Source: Planctomycetales bacterium (GTDB taxonomy: Bacteria > Planctomycetota > Planctomycetia > Planctomycetales > Planctomycetaceae). From it: DNA of 64,000 nucleotides. Location of the stretch: positions 124,001 through 188,000 of the forward strand of contig JANQPT010000051.1 of the NCBI GenBank assembly GCA_028285345.1, read 5' to 3'. Position 1 is the first letter of the stretch, and every line of letters begins with the position of its first letter. The position numbers and the translations under genes are program-made. The notes beneath the pieces were generated by a model. It had not been told where the DNA came from. It ran no database searches and worked only from the letters and a program-made list of their open reading frames with translations. This document shows positions 32,133 through 40,908 of the stretch, one piece after another.

Positions 32133-35100
32133 TCACCCCGTCCGCCGCCGGCGCCCTGAGCCGTGCATCCGCACGTTGGCTTGACCGACCACTTCTTGCA
32201 GTTCGGCGGCAACTTGGGGGTCGCCCGAGACGCGAAGTTCCGGCGGGGTGGAGAGGACATAACGCACCGGGCGGCTGCGATCCTGTTGATTGACCGATTC
32301 GACCACCAGGACCACTTCACAACGGCCTGGATGTCGTTTTAAGACGTCGTGGACCCGCATGAGATCCTGGTCGCCGTGCAATCCGTTTTGGAATTTGATC
32401 GCGACTTGCTCGGTGAATTTGCGCTTGGCGTCTTCGATCGAGACGATTTCATTGACGATCAGATTCGGCTCGCGGCCGCGGCGGTCGACTCTTCCGCGCA
32501 GGAAGCAGATGGTCTCCGGCTTGATCTCCTCTTCGTGCCTCGCGTAGTCCTCGGGCCAGCAGATGCAGCGGACGATGCCGCGGACGTCTTCAAAGTCGAA
32601 GTTGGCATACCGCGTTTTGCCGTTTTTGCTCGGCTTCTTTGTGGCGGCCATTTTGACCGCATTGATCATCCCGCCCAAAAGCACTTCTTGGTTTTCGTCC
32701 AGTTCGTGCAGGTCTTTGGTGGTGTGCGTCGTATACAGGTTTAAGACAGACGCGAATTCGGTCAGCGGATGCGAGGTGAGATAAAACCCGAACACTTCCT
32801 TCTCGAAGGCCAGCCGCTGTGCGTGCTGCCAGTCGGGAACTTCGGGAAGCGACCAGATTTGATCATCCGTCGCGGCTTCGTCCGGCTCGTCATCACCGAA
32901 GAGATTCTTCTGTCCGCTCGCTTTGTCACGATGGACGGCGGCGGCGCCTTGCACGGCCCGTTCGACGACCGCCATCTGTTGCGCCCGGCTTCCTTCCAGA
33001 TTGTCCAGCGCGCCGGCTTTGATCAGGATCTCCAGCGCTCCCTTCGTCATGACTTTGGGATCAATCCGCTCGGCCAGGTCGAAGATGCTCTTGAAAGGAC
33101 CATGTGCGGCGCGTTCCTCGACGAGTGCCTTAGTGACGCTCTCGCCCAATCCCTTGATGGCGTTGAGGCCAAACGTCAATTTGTCGTCGGCGACGCCGAA
33201 TTCTTCGAGCGACCAATTCACATCCGGCGGCTGCACCTCGACCCCCATGCGGCGGGCATCTTCCATGTGCTCGTTAATCCGGTCGGAACTCTCCATGCCG
33301 CAGGAAAGCAGCGCCGCCATGAATTCGCGGGGATAGTGCGCCTTGAGATACGCAGTTTGGTACGCGATGGCGCCATAGGCGGTCGAGTGCGACTTGTTGA
33401 AGCCGTAACCGGCGAAGAACTCGATCATCTTGAACAGCTCTTCGGCCTGCTTACGGTCCATGCCGTTTTCAACCGCGCCTTCCAGAAACTCTTCGCGGAA
33501 CTTGGCGATGATGTCCAGTTTCTTCTTGCCGATCGCTTTGATGCAGCGATACGCGGAGGAGAGTTCGATCCCGCCCAGCCGGTTAAGGATCCGCATCACC
33601 TGTTCCTGGTAGACCATCACGCCGTAGGTCTCTTCCAGGATCTCGTCGACGACCGGATGCACCTTCGGCGGATCTTTGCGGCCGTTTTTAACGTCGACGT
33701 ACGTCATGACCATCCCGCCTTCGAGCGGCCCCGGGCGGAATAGGGCGGAGGTGGCGATGATGTCTTCAAACCGGTCGGGACGCATCTTCTGCAGTAAGTC
33801 GCGCATCCCGCCGCTTTCGAGCTGAAAGATGCCTTTCGTCTCACCCCTCTGCAACAGCGCAAACGTCTTCGGGTCGTCCAGCGGGAACTTAGACGGGTCG
33901 ATGTCGTCGCCGGCGTGCTGTTTGACGTTTTTGACCGCTTTGTCCAGGATCGTCAGATTCCGCAGCCCCAAAAAGTCCATCTTCAACAAGCCGGCCGTCT
34001 CGACGTCGGTCCATTGCGTAAGCACGTCATCCTTGCCGGTGATCTTTTGCAGCGGAACATACTCATCTAACGGACGGTCTCCGATGACCACTCCTGCGGC
34101 GTGCGTCCCCACATTGCGGGCCAATCCCTCCAGCCGCATTGCAAAATCCAACACTTCTTGCGTGTCGGGGTCGGTGTTGTACGCCGCCTGGAGGTCGGGC
34201 GACTCCTTGATCGCGTCCTTGAGTTTGATGCCCAACGTTTCGGGGATCATTTTGGCGATTTGGTTCACGCGGTCGAGCGGCATGCTCAACACGCGTCCCA
34301 CGTCCCGCACCGCCGCCTTTGCTTTCAGTGTCCCAAAAGTGCCAATCTGTGCGACGTTCTCTTCGCCGTATTTTTCTTTGACGTAATTGAGCACGTCCGC
34401 GCGGCCGTCGCGGCAGAAGTCGATATCGATATCGGGCGCTTCCGCGCGGTTGGGATCGAGAAACCGCTCAAACAGCAGGTCATATTTCAGCGGGCAAACG
34501 TTGCTCAGTCCCAGCACGTACGCCACAATCGCGCCGCAAGCCGAACCCCGAGCGAGATTGGGAATCCCCTTCGACCGCGAAAAACGGACAAAGTCCCAGA
34601 CGATCAAGAAGTAACTTGAATAGCCCATCCGCTCGATAATGCCCAATTCATAGTCGAGCCGCTCGTAGTACTTCTGATCCGCATTTTCCCCGTATCGCCA
34701 TTTAATTCCCTCGATACACAGTTCGCGGAGGTAGTCGACGTCCGTCTTTCCTTCCGGCGGTTGAAACACCGGATAATGCCGCGCGGTGAGGTCGAGCTCG
34801 ATATCGACCTTGTCCGCAATCTCCTGGCTGCGGGCAACAGCGTCAGCGTGTTGCGGGAAGGCGTCGTACATTTGCTGCGGCGAGCGGACGAAAAATTGCT
34901 GGCCTTCCATCTTCATCCGCTTGATGTCGCTGCGGTACGATTTCGTATTCACGCATAGCAACACGTCGTGGGCAGCGGCATCTTCTTCACACAGATAGTG
35001 CGAGTCGTTCGTGGCGACCAGCGGCAAGCCCTTTTTGTTTGCAAAATCAACGGTCCCTTCAGCGCAGATCTGCTGAATCTCCAGTCCGGCGTTTTGGATT

Positions 35101-35630
35101 TCCAAGTAGTAGTCGTCGCCGAATAACTTGTGGAACCACTCAACGGTTGCTTCCGCTTCCTTCATGCGGTTGCCCAAAATCTGTTGCGACAGTTCCGCTG
35201 CGGCGCAACCGGAGAGACAAATGACCCCTTCGTGATACTGCTCCAAGATTTCGCGATCGATCCGCGGCTTGTAGTAGAAGCCTTCCAGATAGGCGGCTGA
35301 AGCGAGTTTGACCAGGTTTTTGAAGCCGGTGATATTCTTCGCGAGCAAAGTTAGATGGTAGCTCGCCTCTTTCATCCGTGAAGCGGACCGGTCAAACCGG
35401 CTGCCGGGGGCAATGTAAGCCTCATAACCCAGAATCGGCTTGATGCCTTCCTTCTGGCAGGTCTGGTAGAACTCCAGCGCTCCGAACAAGTTGCCGTGAT
35501 CGGTAATGGCCACCGCGTTCATCCCCAGCTCTTTAGTCTTCTTGACCAAGTCGGGGATATTGCTGGCGCCGTCTAAGAGGCTGTAATGCGTATGGCAGTG
35601 CAGATGCACAAAGGGACGCGAGTCGCTCAT
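32133..35630 (-). CDS. dnaE: DNA polymerase III alpha subunit
   Basis: The 1165-residue protein has the complete DnaE layout. An N-terminal PHP domain (FVHLHCHTHYSLLDGAS, ITDHGNLFGALEFY) is followed by the polymerase palm with catalytic aspartates in PDIDIDF (D400, D402, D404), and by fingers and tandem helix-hairpin-helix regions (GYGFNKSHSTAYGAIAYQTAYLKAHYP). A C-terminal OB-fold (EVLLGGMINAVKM ... VRCICWPEDYARHEEEI) and tail follow. It is the replicative polymerase. The HlyD-type gene starts 171 bases downstream on the same strand, with no evident functional link. Confidence 0.98.
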   Translation of the reverse strand: MSDSRPFVHLHCHTHYSLLDGASNIPDLVKKTKELGMNAVAITDHGNLFGALEFYQTCQKEGIKPILGYEAYIAPGSRFDRSASRMKEASYHLTLLAKNITGFKNLVKLASAAYLEGFYYKPRIDREILEQYHEGVICLSGCAAAELSQQILGNRMKEAEATVEWFHKLFGDDYYLEIQNAGLEIQQICAEGTVDFANKKGLPLVATNDSHYLCEEDAAAHDVLLCVNTKSYRSDIKRMKMEGQQFFVRSPQQMYDAFPQHADAVARSQEIADKVDIELDLTARHYPVFQPPEGKTDVDYLRELCIEGIKWRYGENADQKYYERLDYELGIIERMGYSSYFLIVWDFVRFSRSKGIPNLARGSACGAIVAYVLGLSNVCPLKYDLLFERFLDPNRAEAPDIDIDFCRDGRADVLNYVKEKYGEENVAQIGTFGTLKAKAAVRDVGRVLSMPLDRVNQIAKMIPETLGIKLKDAIKESPDLQAAYNTDPDTQEVLDFAMRLEGLARNVGTHAAGVVIGDRPLDEYVPLQKITGKDDVLTQWTDVETAGLLKMDFLGLRNLTILDKAVKNVKQHAGDDIDPSKFPLDDPKTFALLQRGETKGIFQLESGGMRDLLQKMRPDRFEDIIATSALFRPGPLEGGMVMTYVDVKNGRKDPPKVHPVVDEILEETYGVMVYQEQVMRILNRLGGIELSSAYRCIKAIGKKKLDIIAKFREEFLEGAVENGMDRKQAEELFKMIEFFAGYGFNKSHSTAYGAIAYQTAYLKAHYPREFMAALLSCGMESSDRINEHMEDARRMGVEVQPPDVNWSLEEFGVADDKLTFGLNAIKGLGESVTKALVEERAAHGPFKSIFDLAERIDPKVMTKGALEILIKAGALDNLEGSRAQQMAVVERAVQGAAAVHRDKASGQKNLFGDDEPDEAATDDQIWSLPEVPDWQHAQRLAFEKEVFGFYLTSHPLTEFASVLNLYTTHTTKDLHELDENQEVLLGGMINAVKMAATKKPSKNGKTRYANFDFEDVRGIVRCICWPEDYARHEEEIKPETICFLRGRVDRRGREPNLIVNEIVSIEDAKRKFTEQVAIKFQNGLHGDQDLMRVHDVLKRHPGRCEVVLVVESVNQQDRSRPVRYVLSTPPELRVSGDPQVAAELQEVVGQANVRMHGSGRRRRTG

Positions 35631-35873
35631 GATGATCCTTCACGCGGAGGGGTTAATCCGTCACACATAGGGTTCCATTTTAACAACCGAAATGCGTACC
35701 ACAATCATGCCGGGGACTGCGCCGCATTGCTTCAGTCACCGGTTTGGCCGCTCTGTGGATTGTGACAAACGTATCGTGACGCTCGGGAATCTTCTTGTCG
35801 TGCCAATCTCTATGGTACATGATGGTCAGGTTGGCCCTGTTAACATTGAATCTGGTCTTTCAGGAGTCTTCTC

Positions 35874-36593
35874 ATGCGCCTGACAGTTTTCTCCATTGTT
35901 GCACTTGTATTCTTCTCGCTCGGCGAATCCAAGTCGGCACAAGCGGGCCTGATCCCGGTCGGCGGCCAATACAAGGTGCAAAACACCAACTTTCCCAACA
36001 CCTTCACCAGCCGGGATCTGACAATCAACTCACAGAAGAAAGCCATCGGCGGTAGCACGTCAGGCGGGTTAACCGTCACAGAACGAATCACGTCCACCGG
36101 CGCGAGCTCCGAGTGGATCGAATGGATCTTTGAGAAGACCGCTGCGCCGATCGCCGACAATTCGACCGCACGCTGGGAAGCGAAGGTGATCGACGTGCCA
36201 GTCACCGAACCGGTGTTTTTCAATGGCCTGTTCGTTTATTGGACGATTGACGGCCAAGCGGCGACAGGGATTCGATCAATCACCGGGCTCGGTGCGCCGA
36301 GGACGAATCCGATCAATCCGTCTCTGGGCGAAGGATACGGCGGTTTCTTCTCGCCCGCGCAAGGACCCTCCAGCGGCCCCTTATTCTTTGACCTCATCTT
36401 GACGAATTTTGGGGAGGGCATGGCGCAGGGCAACATGAATACCAGCCGCGTGAACGGATTTGTGCTGGCCGCCCACTTAGTGGCCGCAGATACGTTTGTG
36501 CCTGTTCCCGAACCGTCGACGTTCGTCTTGGCAGCACTCGGCGGCTTGGCTCTCGTCGGCTACGGCTGGCGGCGCAAGCGCTGCCAGGGCTGA
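35874..36593 (+). CDS. PEP-CTERM sorting domain protein
   Basis: The 239-residue exported protein has a signal peptide (MRLTVFSIVALVFFSLGESKSAQAG) and a beta-rich middle. The tripartite C-terminal sorting signal is PVPEPST, a hydrophobic segment (FVLAALGGLALVGYGW) and RRKRCQG. AGGAG lies nine bases upstream of the ATG. It should be processed by an exosortase elsewhere in the genome. It precedes the five-gene LEPR-XLL/RTX array but is not similar to it; its middle region is unlike the PEP-CTERM protein at 13542. Confidence 0.92.
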   Translation: MRLTVFSIVALVFFSLGESKSAQAGLIPVGGQYKVQNTNFPNTFTSRDLTINSQKKAIGGSTSGGLTVTERITSTGASSEWIEWIFEKTAAPIADNSTARWEAKVIDVPVTEPVFFNGLFVYWTIDGQAATGIRSITGLGAPRTNPINPSLGEGYGGFFSPAQGPSSGPLFFDLILTNFGEGMAQGNMNTSRVNGFVLAAHLVAADTFVPVPEPSTFVLAALGGLALVGYGWRRKRCQG

Positions 36594-37067
36594 GCGATCT
36601 TGCGACGGCATATCGGCAACGGCGAGCCAACGAGTCCGTTTCTTGTGTTCTGCCGCAACCCCTTTCCAGAAAACAACTTTCTTAAATCGGCTAAAAAAGT
36701 CCGATTTCGTGGCTCATCGGCTGAGCCGTTGGGTATTTCATAGTAGAGGGGGGTTAAATGACCCGCTCAGCCCGCTGAGACGGGACGCTCGAATCGATGC
36801 CGTTGCCCACCAGGGCGGACGGGTGCGATGAGCTAAGGATGGCGATCTCACCAAAGCCAGAGCGCTTGTTCCGCAGCCACTTTCCGCGTGGAAGGTCTGC
36901 GCCCAGGACATGGTAAGTGGATGAGTTTTCATACCGGTGAAGGCGGGAACCGTGTGGACGTGTAGTTGCGAGCGGCGATCGTTTCGTCGCTCGATTGGTT
37001 GGTCCGTGAATGGTCGCGGATCGTTCTTTTGCGGACGTTTTTTTACAGAAAGAAGAAGGCAGAACTG
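36594..37067. other. Intergenic region before RTX paralogue A
   Basis: The 474 bases contain an AAATCGG/CCGATTT hairpin (36684-36707), possibly the end of the PEP-CTERM transcript. They also contain a 40-bp element at 36709-36748 shared with the upstream region of paralogue E. No gene was found. The GTAACA-type leader seen before B-E is not recognisable here. Confidence 0.5.
36709..36748 (+). promoter_or_regulatory. Upstream element shared by paralogues A and E (copy at A)
   Basis: GTGGCTCATC at 36709-36718, a 10-base spacer, then TTGGGTATTTCATAGTAGAG at 36729-36748. The same two blocks with the same spacing occur at 43299-43338 before paralogue E, where only two bases of the second block differ. 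Confidence 0.55.
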
Positions 37068-37796
37068 ATGGAGACTCAAGAATCACGAAAGCTGAACGTC
37101 GAATCGTTGGAAGATCGCCGTCTGATGGCGGCATCGATCGAACTCGAAGGCGGCGTCATTCAGATCGAAGGCTCGAACTTTGACGACGTGGTGCAGGTGC
37201 AGGAACTGCAATTCGGACAGATTCAAGTCACGATGACGATCAACAATGGCGGCACGATTACCAAAACGTTTGACCCGGCTTCGGTCAACCGGATTGAGTT
37301 CCGGGGTGCGAACGGTGACGACTACTTCCTGAACAACACCGACATCTCCTCGATTGCTTATGGTGAAGCAGGAAATGACACGTTGATCGGCGGGGCGGCT
37401 GCGGACTTCCTGTTCGGCGGCGATGACAACGATCGTCTGTACGGCCAGGACGGACGCGACACGATCTATGGTGAAGCCGGTAACGACGTGCTTTACGGCG
37501 GCGATGATGCCGACCGGATGAACGGCGGCGACGGCACCGATGCCATGTTCGGGCAGGACGGCAACGACATCATGAACGGTGGAGACGCGAAGGACAACAT
37601 GTACGGCGGCAACGGCAATGACACCATGTACGGTGACGCTGGGAACGACAATCTGTTCGGCCAAGCCGGCAACGACGACATGTACGGCGGTGCGGGAACC
37701 GACAACTTCTACGGCGGCAGCGGCTACGACCGCGCCCGCGACTGGTTCTTCGAATACACCAACAGTGTCGAATCTCGACGTGGGTGGTGGTTCTAA
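37068..37796 (+). CDS. LEPR-XLL/RTX-type repeat protein, paralogue A
   Basis: The 242-residue protein starts at METQESRKLNVESLEDRRLMAASI; the frame is open further upstream, but this N-terminus aligns with the four paralogues. The ESLEDRRLMA motif is the planctomycete LEPR-XLL-like export or sorting signature and takes the place of a normal signal peptide. A beta-rich domain of about 80 residues follows, then about ten nonapeptides of the type GGxGNDxxY (for example YGGNGNDTMYGDAGND), which fold as a calcium-binding beta roll. The C-terminus has the array's conserved tail, YDRARDWFFEYTNSVES, then RRGWWF, which is unique to this copy. Export and calcium binding are family knowledge; adhesion or matrix roles are inference. 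Confidence 0.9.
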   Translation: METQESRKLNVESLEDRRLMAASIELEGGVIQIEGSNFDDVVQVQELQFGQIQVTMTINNGGTITKTFDPASVNRIEFRGANGDDYFLNNTDISSIAYGEAGNDTLIGGAAADFLFGGDDNDRLYGQDGRDTIYGEAGNDVLYGGDDADRMNGGDGTDAMFGQDGNDIMNGGDAKDNMYGGNGNDTMYGDAGNDNLFGQAGNDDMYGGAGTDNFYGGSGYDRARDWFFEYTNSVESRRGWWF

Positions 37797-37839
37797 GTTT
37801 GAGGCTGCGTGTCGCTGGGGGGTGGACACGCACGAGTTG

Positions 37840-37876
37840 ACACCCTGTCCGTGCTGGTTCCACGGGCAGGGTGTAT
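37840..37876 (+). terminator. Terminator hairpin after paralogue A
   Basis: CACCCTG-t-CCGTG (37841-37853) pairs with CACGG-g-CAGGGTG (37861-37873) around a seven-base loop. The following T-run is weak. The hairpin and about 40 bases before it are nearly repeated at 39420-39494. Confidence 0.75.
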
Positions 37877-38082
37877 CACCTCTCTTGAAATACCGCTGCC
37901 CGTGAAAATGCACTACAAAATATATTGTCTGCTCAACTCAAGACTTTGACCGACGGTTTGCAATCGCTAAAGACAACGGCTTGTACGGATTAAGAGACAC
38001 GACCCCTAATCAATCAATACGACCCTAAGTCGCAACGGCTTTTCCGAGCGGCTGCACGATATCGAACGTTCAAGGAAACATC

Positions 38083-39270
38083 ATGTCTGAGGAATTTACA
38101 CAAAACCCCGAAGTCTTCACCCGCCAATACGAGGCGGCGATCAAGCGGGCGATTGCTTCGGGAAACACGCCTTACACGCCGGGGGCCTTGGCACGTGCCT
38201 ACAACCAGGTGACGAAACAACAGCGAGAATCGGTCAATCAAGAGACGAATCGCATTTTCCAAAAACAGACGGGCGTGATGCGGAAGCTTGAGCAATCCAA
38301 TAAGGATCTCAGGCTGCGGCGCCAATGGCTTCGCATCCGCGACATCGTCGTCGCACGGCGGTTTGAACTGTACGGCAAGAAAACCGACTTGTCTCATCGT
38401 TGGGCCGTCTACCAGGTTGATATGAACAAAAGAATGTTCGAGATCGACGTAGAAGATCGCAACAGCCAAGCGCCGGTCATTCAGCCCCACGTGACGCGAT
38501 TAATCTTCAGCCGCGGTACCGTGCCGGCGGGATTTACACTGACTATGGAGTCATTCGGGAGTTTCGATCGCTGGCGCGTGACCTGGGATTCCAACGCCCG
38601 TTTAACCGGCAACTTGAATTGGCAATTCGTCAATGTGGTCCTGTTTCCCGGCAGTTTCGGATCGGAGTGGAGATCGAAAAGCCAGCGCGACCGCCTTGCC
38701 CGACAAAAGGAAGTTCAACGGCAGATGCGCGTCTTGAGAACTCCGCTCAAGCAACTCGGAGGCCGGACTCCGTTGGAGGTGATGAGTCTGCCACCTGGAA
38801 ATTATGAGGTGAAGGGCCAGGGATTCATGACGGTTTGGAATGACTATATCTACTATCAGCGGCTGTCGGATCACAAGGATACGAATGAAGCATTGCGGTG
38901 GTTCTTGCGGAGACACGTGATATTGCCGATGGCTACTACCCTCAATTCACGCCAACAAAGCGGATTGCTCAAACAGGCGCTCGTCGCATCGGTGCTGACG
39001 ATGAGAGGCGGAGCCAAGCTGCGAAACTATGGCGGTTCCAGCCCGACATTGACAGGTCAAGCGAAGACGCTGGGAGGAATCGCGGCGAATAAGAGCTTGG
39101 AGGAGTTGGCCAGCGACCAGACGAAGGTGAAAAAAGGCAAAGCCGATCTGCTCAGCATTGTCAGTGATAAAGTACAAACACCCAGGGAAAAGGATGCCCA
39201 GGATACGGTCAATCGGTTGGCGAGATCGAAACGGACCGACGGCCTGAAGTTGTTATATCCGGTTCGCTAG
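38083..39270 (+). CDS. Hypothetical 395-residue protein inside the RTX array
   Basis: The protein is basic, soluble and shows no signal peptide, membrane segment or LEPR motif. Its N-terminal 90 residues are strongly helical and charged (YEAAIKRAIASGN, LARAYNQVTKQQRESVNQETNRIFQKQTGVMRKLEQSNKDLRLRRQW), probably coiled coil. The centre is beta-rich (HVTRLIFSRGTVPAGFTLTMESFGSFDRWRVTWDS), and the C-terminal 120 residues are helical with many Lys and Arg. I recognise no family. It lies between paralogues A and B, flanked by duplicated 75-base tails (37799-37874 and 39420-39494), and a palindromic element starts five bases after its stop. This looks like a gene inserted into the array or trapped by duplication. 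Confidence 0.8.
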   Translation: MSEEFTQNPEVFTRQYEAAIKRAIASGNTPYTPGALARAYNQVTKQQRESVNQETNRIFQKQTGVMRKLEQSNKDLRLRRQWLRIRDIVVARRFELYGKKTDLSHRWAVYQVDMNKRMFEIDVEDRNSQAPVIQPHVTRLIFSRGTVPAGFTLTMESFGSFDRWRVTWDSNARLTGNLNWQFVNVVLFPGSFGSEWRSKSQRDRLARQKEVQRQMRVLRTPLKQLGGRTPLEVMSLPPGNYEVKGQGFMTVWNDYIYYQRLSDHKDTNEALRWFLRRHVILPMATTLNSRQQSGLLKQALVASVLTMRGGAKLRNYGGSSPTLTGQAKTLGGIAANKSLEELASDQTKVKKGKADLLSIVSDKVQTPREKDAQDTVNRLARSKRTDGLKLLYPVR

Positions 39271-39274
39271 AACC

Positions 39275-39361
39275 AGTTTCAAAACCCGGTTGCGCCTGAT
39301 TGAGATACTTGCGGACAAGCGTCGGCGCGACGCGCCAGAGGGTTTTGAAACGACTTGTCGT
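39275..39361. repeat. 87-bp palindromic dispersed element, copy 2
   Basis: AGTTTCAAAACCC at 39275-39287 and GGGTTTTGAAAC at 39350-39361 are the ends; the interior starts GGTTGCGCCTG and finishes CCAGAGGG. This is the inverted counterpart of the element at 6171-6248. It begins five bases after the stop of the 395-residue gene. Confidence 0.8.
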
Positions 39362-39419
39362 GAGCTGCGGGTTGAATCTGAAACGGGTATGAGCCCGATG
39401 AGGTTGGTACTCTAAAAGG

Positions 39420-39496
39420 GAGAGGCTTCGTGTCGCTGGGGGGTGACACGCCGATGACAGCACCCTGTCCGTGCCCGTTCCACGGGCAGGGTGTTC
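39420..39496 (+). repeat. Duplicated tail segment with terminator hairpin (second copy)
   Basis: The segment beginning GAGGCTTCGTGTCGCTGGGG repeats the sequence just after paralogue A (from 37801) and ends in the same CACCCTG-t-CCGTG ... CACGG-g-CAGGGTG hairpin (39461-39493). It is about 150 bases after the end of the 395-residue gene. The bases just before it (TTGGTACTCTAA) resemble the last codons of the RTX paralogues, hinting at the residue of a lost copy. Confidence 0.7.
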
Positions 39497-39538
39497 GTGT
39501 TTCAGAATTTGGAAAATCTCAACTTTCCAAAAATTGGT

Positions 39539-39577
39539 GTAACAAGCACCGCATCGGTTCGCTGAGCAGAATATCGG
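39539..39577 (+). promoter_or_regulatory. Conserved leader element before paralogue B
   Basis: GTAACA (39539-39544), 15 bases, CGCTGAGC (39560-39567), 4 bases, TATCGG (39572-39577). The same three blocks with identical spacing occur before C, D and E. Confidence 0.65.
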
Positions 39578-39689
39578 CTCATTTGTCAATTCACTTCTGC
39601 AACCGGCTTCAAAACGCTCCGGCCTCTCGAGCGAGCGCTTTGGCGTCTGGTACCGGTTGTAGGCATTTCGCGAACCGAAAGGAAAGAAG

Positions 39690-40619
39690 ATGGCTATCCC
39701 CCAAGCACGTAAGATGAGTATTGAGTCATTGGAAGACCGCCGGCTGATGGCAGGATCGATCGATCTCAACGGCGGCGTCCTAGAAATCGACGGTACCGGC
39801 GCTGACGATACGGCGCATGTCCAGCAACTTCAAAACGGCCTGATTCAAGTCACGTTGACCACCAATGGCGTGGGCAACACCCGCTACTATCATCCCGCAT
39901 CGGTCCATTCGATCAAGTTCGTGGGGCATGACGGGAACGACTACTTCCGCAACGACACCAACATCCGCGCCTACGCCTACGGGCAAAACGGCAACGACGT
40001 GTTGATCGGTGGTTCCAATAACGACATTCTGTCGGGCGGCAATGGAAACGACCGCATCTACGGTCAAAACGGCAATGACCTGATGTACGGTGGCAACGAC
40101 AATGATTCCATCTACGGATCGAATGGCAACGACAGCATCTATGCCGGTGCCGGGAATGACTATCTGTACGGCCAAAACGGAAACGACCGCATCTTTGGCG
40201 ATTCCGGTAACGACTACATCCGCGCCGGACATGGCGACGACTACGTCCGCGGCGGAATTGGAGCCGATCTGATGTTCGGTGAAACCGGGAAGGATTCGAT
40301 GTACGGCGATTCCGGTAACGACCGCATCTACGGCGGCAGTGGTGATGACTTCGTCCGCGGCGGCAGCGGAGCTGACATTCTGTACGGCGAAGCCGGTCAC
40401 GATCGCCTCCACGGCGACAGCGGCAACGACTATGTCTACGGCGGCGACGGCAACGACTACCTGTACGGCAATGACGGGAACGACCGTCTGTACGGCCAAA
40501 ACGGCAACGACAACATGTGGGGCGGCGCCGGAACGGACTACTTCAGCGGTGGAGCCGGCTTCGACCGCGCCCGCGACTGGTTCTTCGAGTCGACCAACAG
40601 TGTGGAGTTGAACTTCTAA
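39690..40619 (+). CDS. LEPR-XLL/RTX-type repeat protein, paralogue B
   Basis: The 309-residue protein starts MAIPQARKMSIESLEDRRLMAGSI, with AAAGGAAAG just upstream of the ATG. After the beta-rich N-terminal domain (about 25-100) come roughly 18 RTX nonapeptides (YGQNGNDRIYGDSGNDYI type), making a long calcium beta roll. The tail is FDRARDWFFESTNSVELNF, close to that of C and D. Predicted extracellular. Leader, terminator and flanking repeats are described separately. It is the first of four copies with the GTAACA-type leader. Confidence 0.92.
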   Translation: MAIPQARKMSIESLEDRRLMAGSIDLNGGVLEIDGTGADDTAHVQQLQNGLIQVTLTTNGVGNTRYYHPASVHSIKFVGHDGNDYFRNDTNIRAYAYGQNGNDVLIGGSNNDILSGGNGNDRIYGQNGNDLMYGGNDNDSIYGSNGNDSIYAGAGNDYLYGQNGNDRIFGDSGNDYIRAGHGDDYVRGGIGADLMFGETGKDSMYGDSGNDRIYGGSGDDFVRGGSGADILYGEAGHDRLHGDSGNDYVYGGDGNDYLYGNDGNDRLYGQNGNDNMWGGAGTDYFSGGAGFDRARDWFFESTNSVELNF

Positions 40620-40662
40620 CACCACGACTCGCAAATTGCGCGAGCGATCCTACGTCAATCTG

Positions 40663-40699
40663 CACCCCGTCCGCATTTTTGGTTGCGGTCGGGGTGTTT
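40663..40699 (+). terminator. Terminator hairpin after paralogue B
   Basis: CACCCCG-t-CCGCA (40663-40675) pairs with TGCGG-t-CGGGGTG (40684-40696) with one central mismatch, followed by TTT. Confidence 0.8.
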
Positions 40700-40700
40700 C

Positions 40701-40810
40701 TAATTGGCGAGCGGCATGCGTCTGCGTGCCGGTTGTGTGAATCGCCAAAAAATACGGCCGTCATGGATCGAACGTAACCGGGGGGCTGACGCCGTTCCGC
40801 TCGCCCAAAA
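40701..40810. repeat. REPIN-like inverted repeat pair between B and C
   Basis: TAATTGGCGAGCGGC with a GGTT end at 40701-40735 is mirrored by the GTAACCGGGGGGCTGACGCC...CCGCTCGCC block at 40774-40810. The two arms are imperfect inverted copies of about 35 bases with the core GGCGAGCGG, separated by about 40 bases. Confidence 0.65.
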
Positions 40811-40815
40811 ACGTT

Positions 40816-40854
40816 GTAACAGATCCCCTTTCGTCTCGCTGGGATCCCTATCGG
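40816..40854 (+). promoter_or_regulatory. Conserved leader element before paralogue C
   Basis: GTAACA (40816-40821), 15 bases, CGCTGGGA (40837-40844), 4 bases, TATCGG (40849-40854). Spacing is identical to the B, D and E copies; the middle block differs by one base. Confidence 0.65.
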
Positions 40855-40908
40855 CAGCGTGGTCGGTACTTTTCTTCAATCCCCCTTACGAAACGAAAGG
40901 TATTACAA

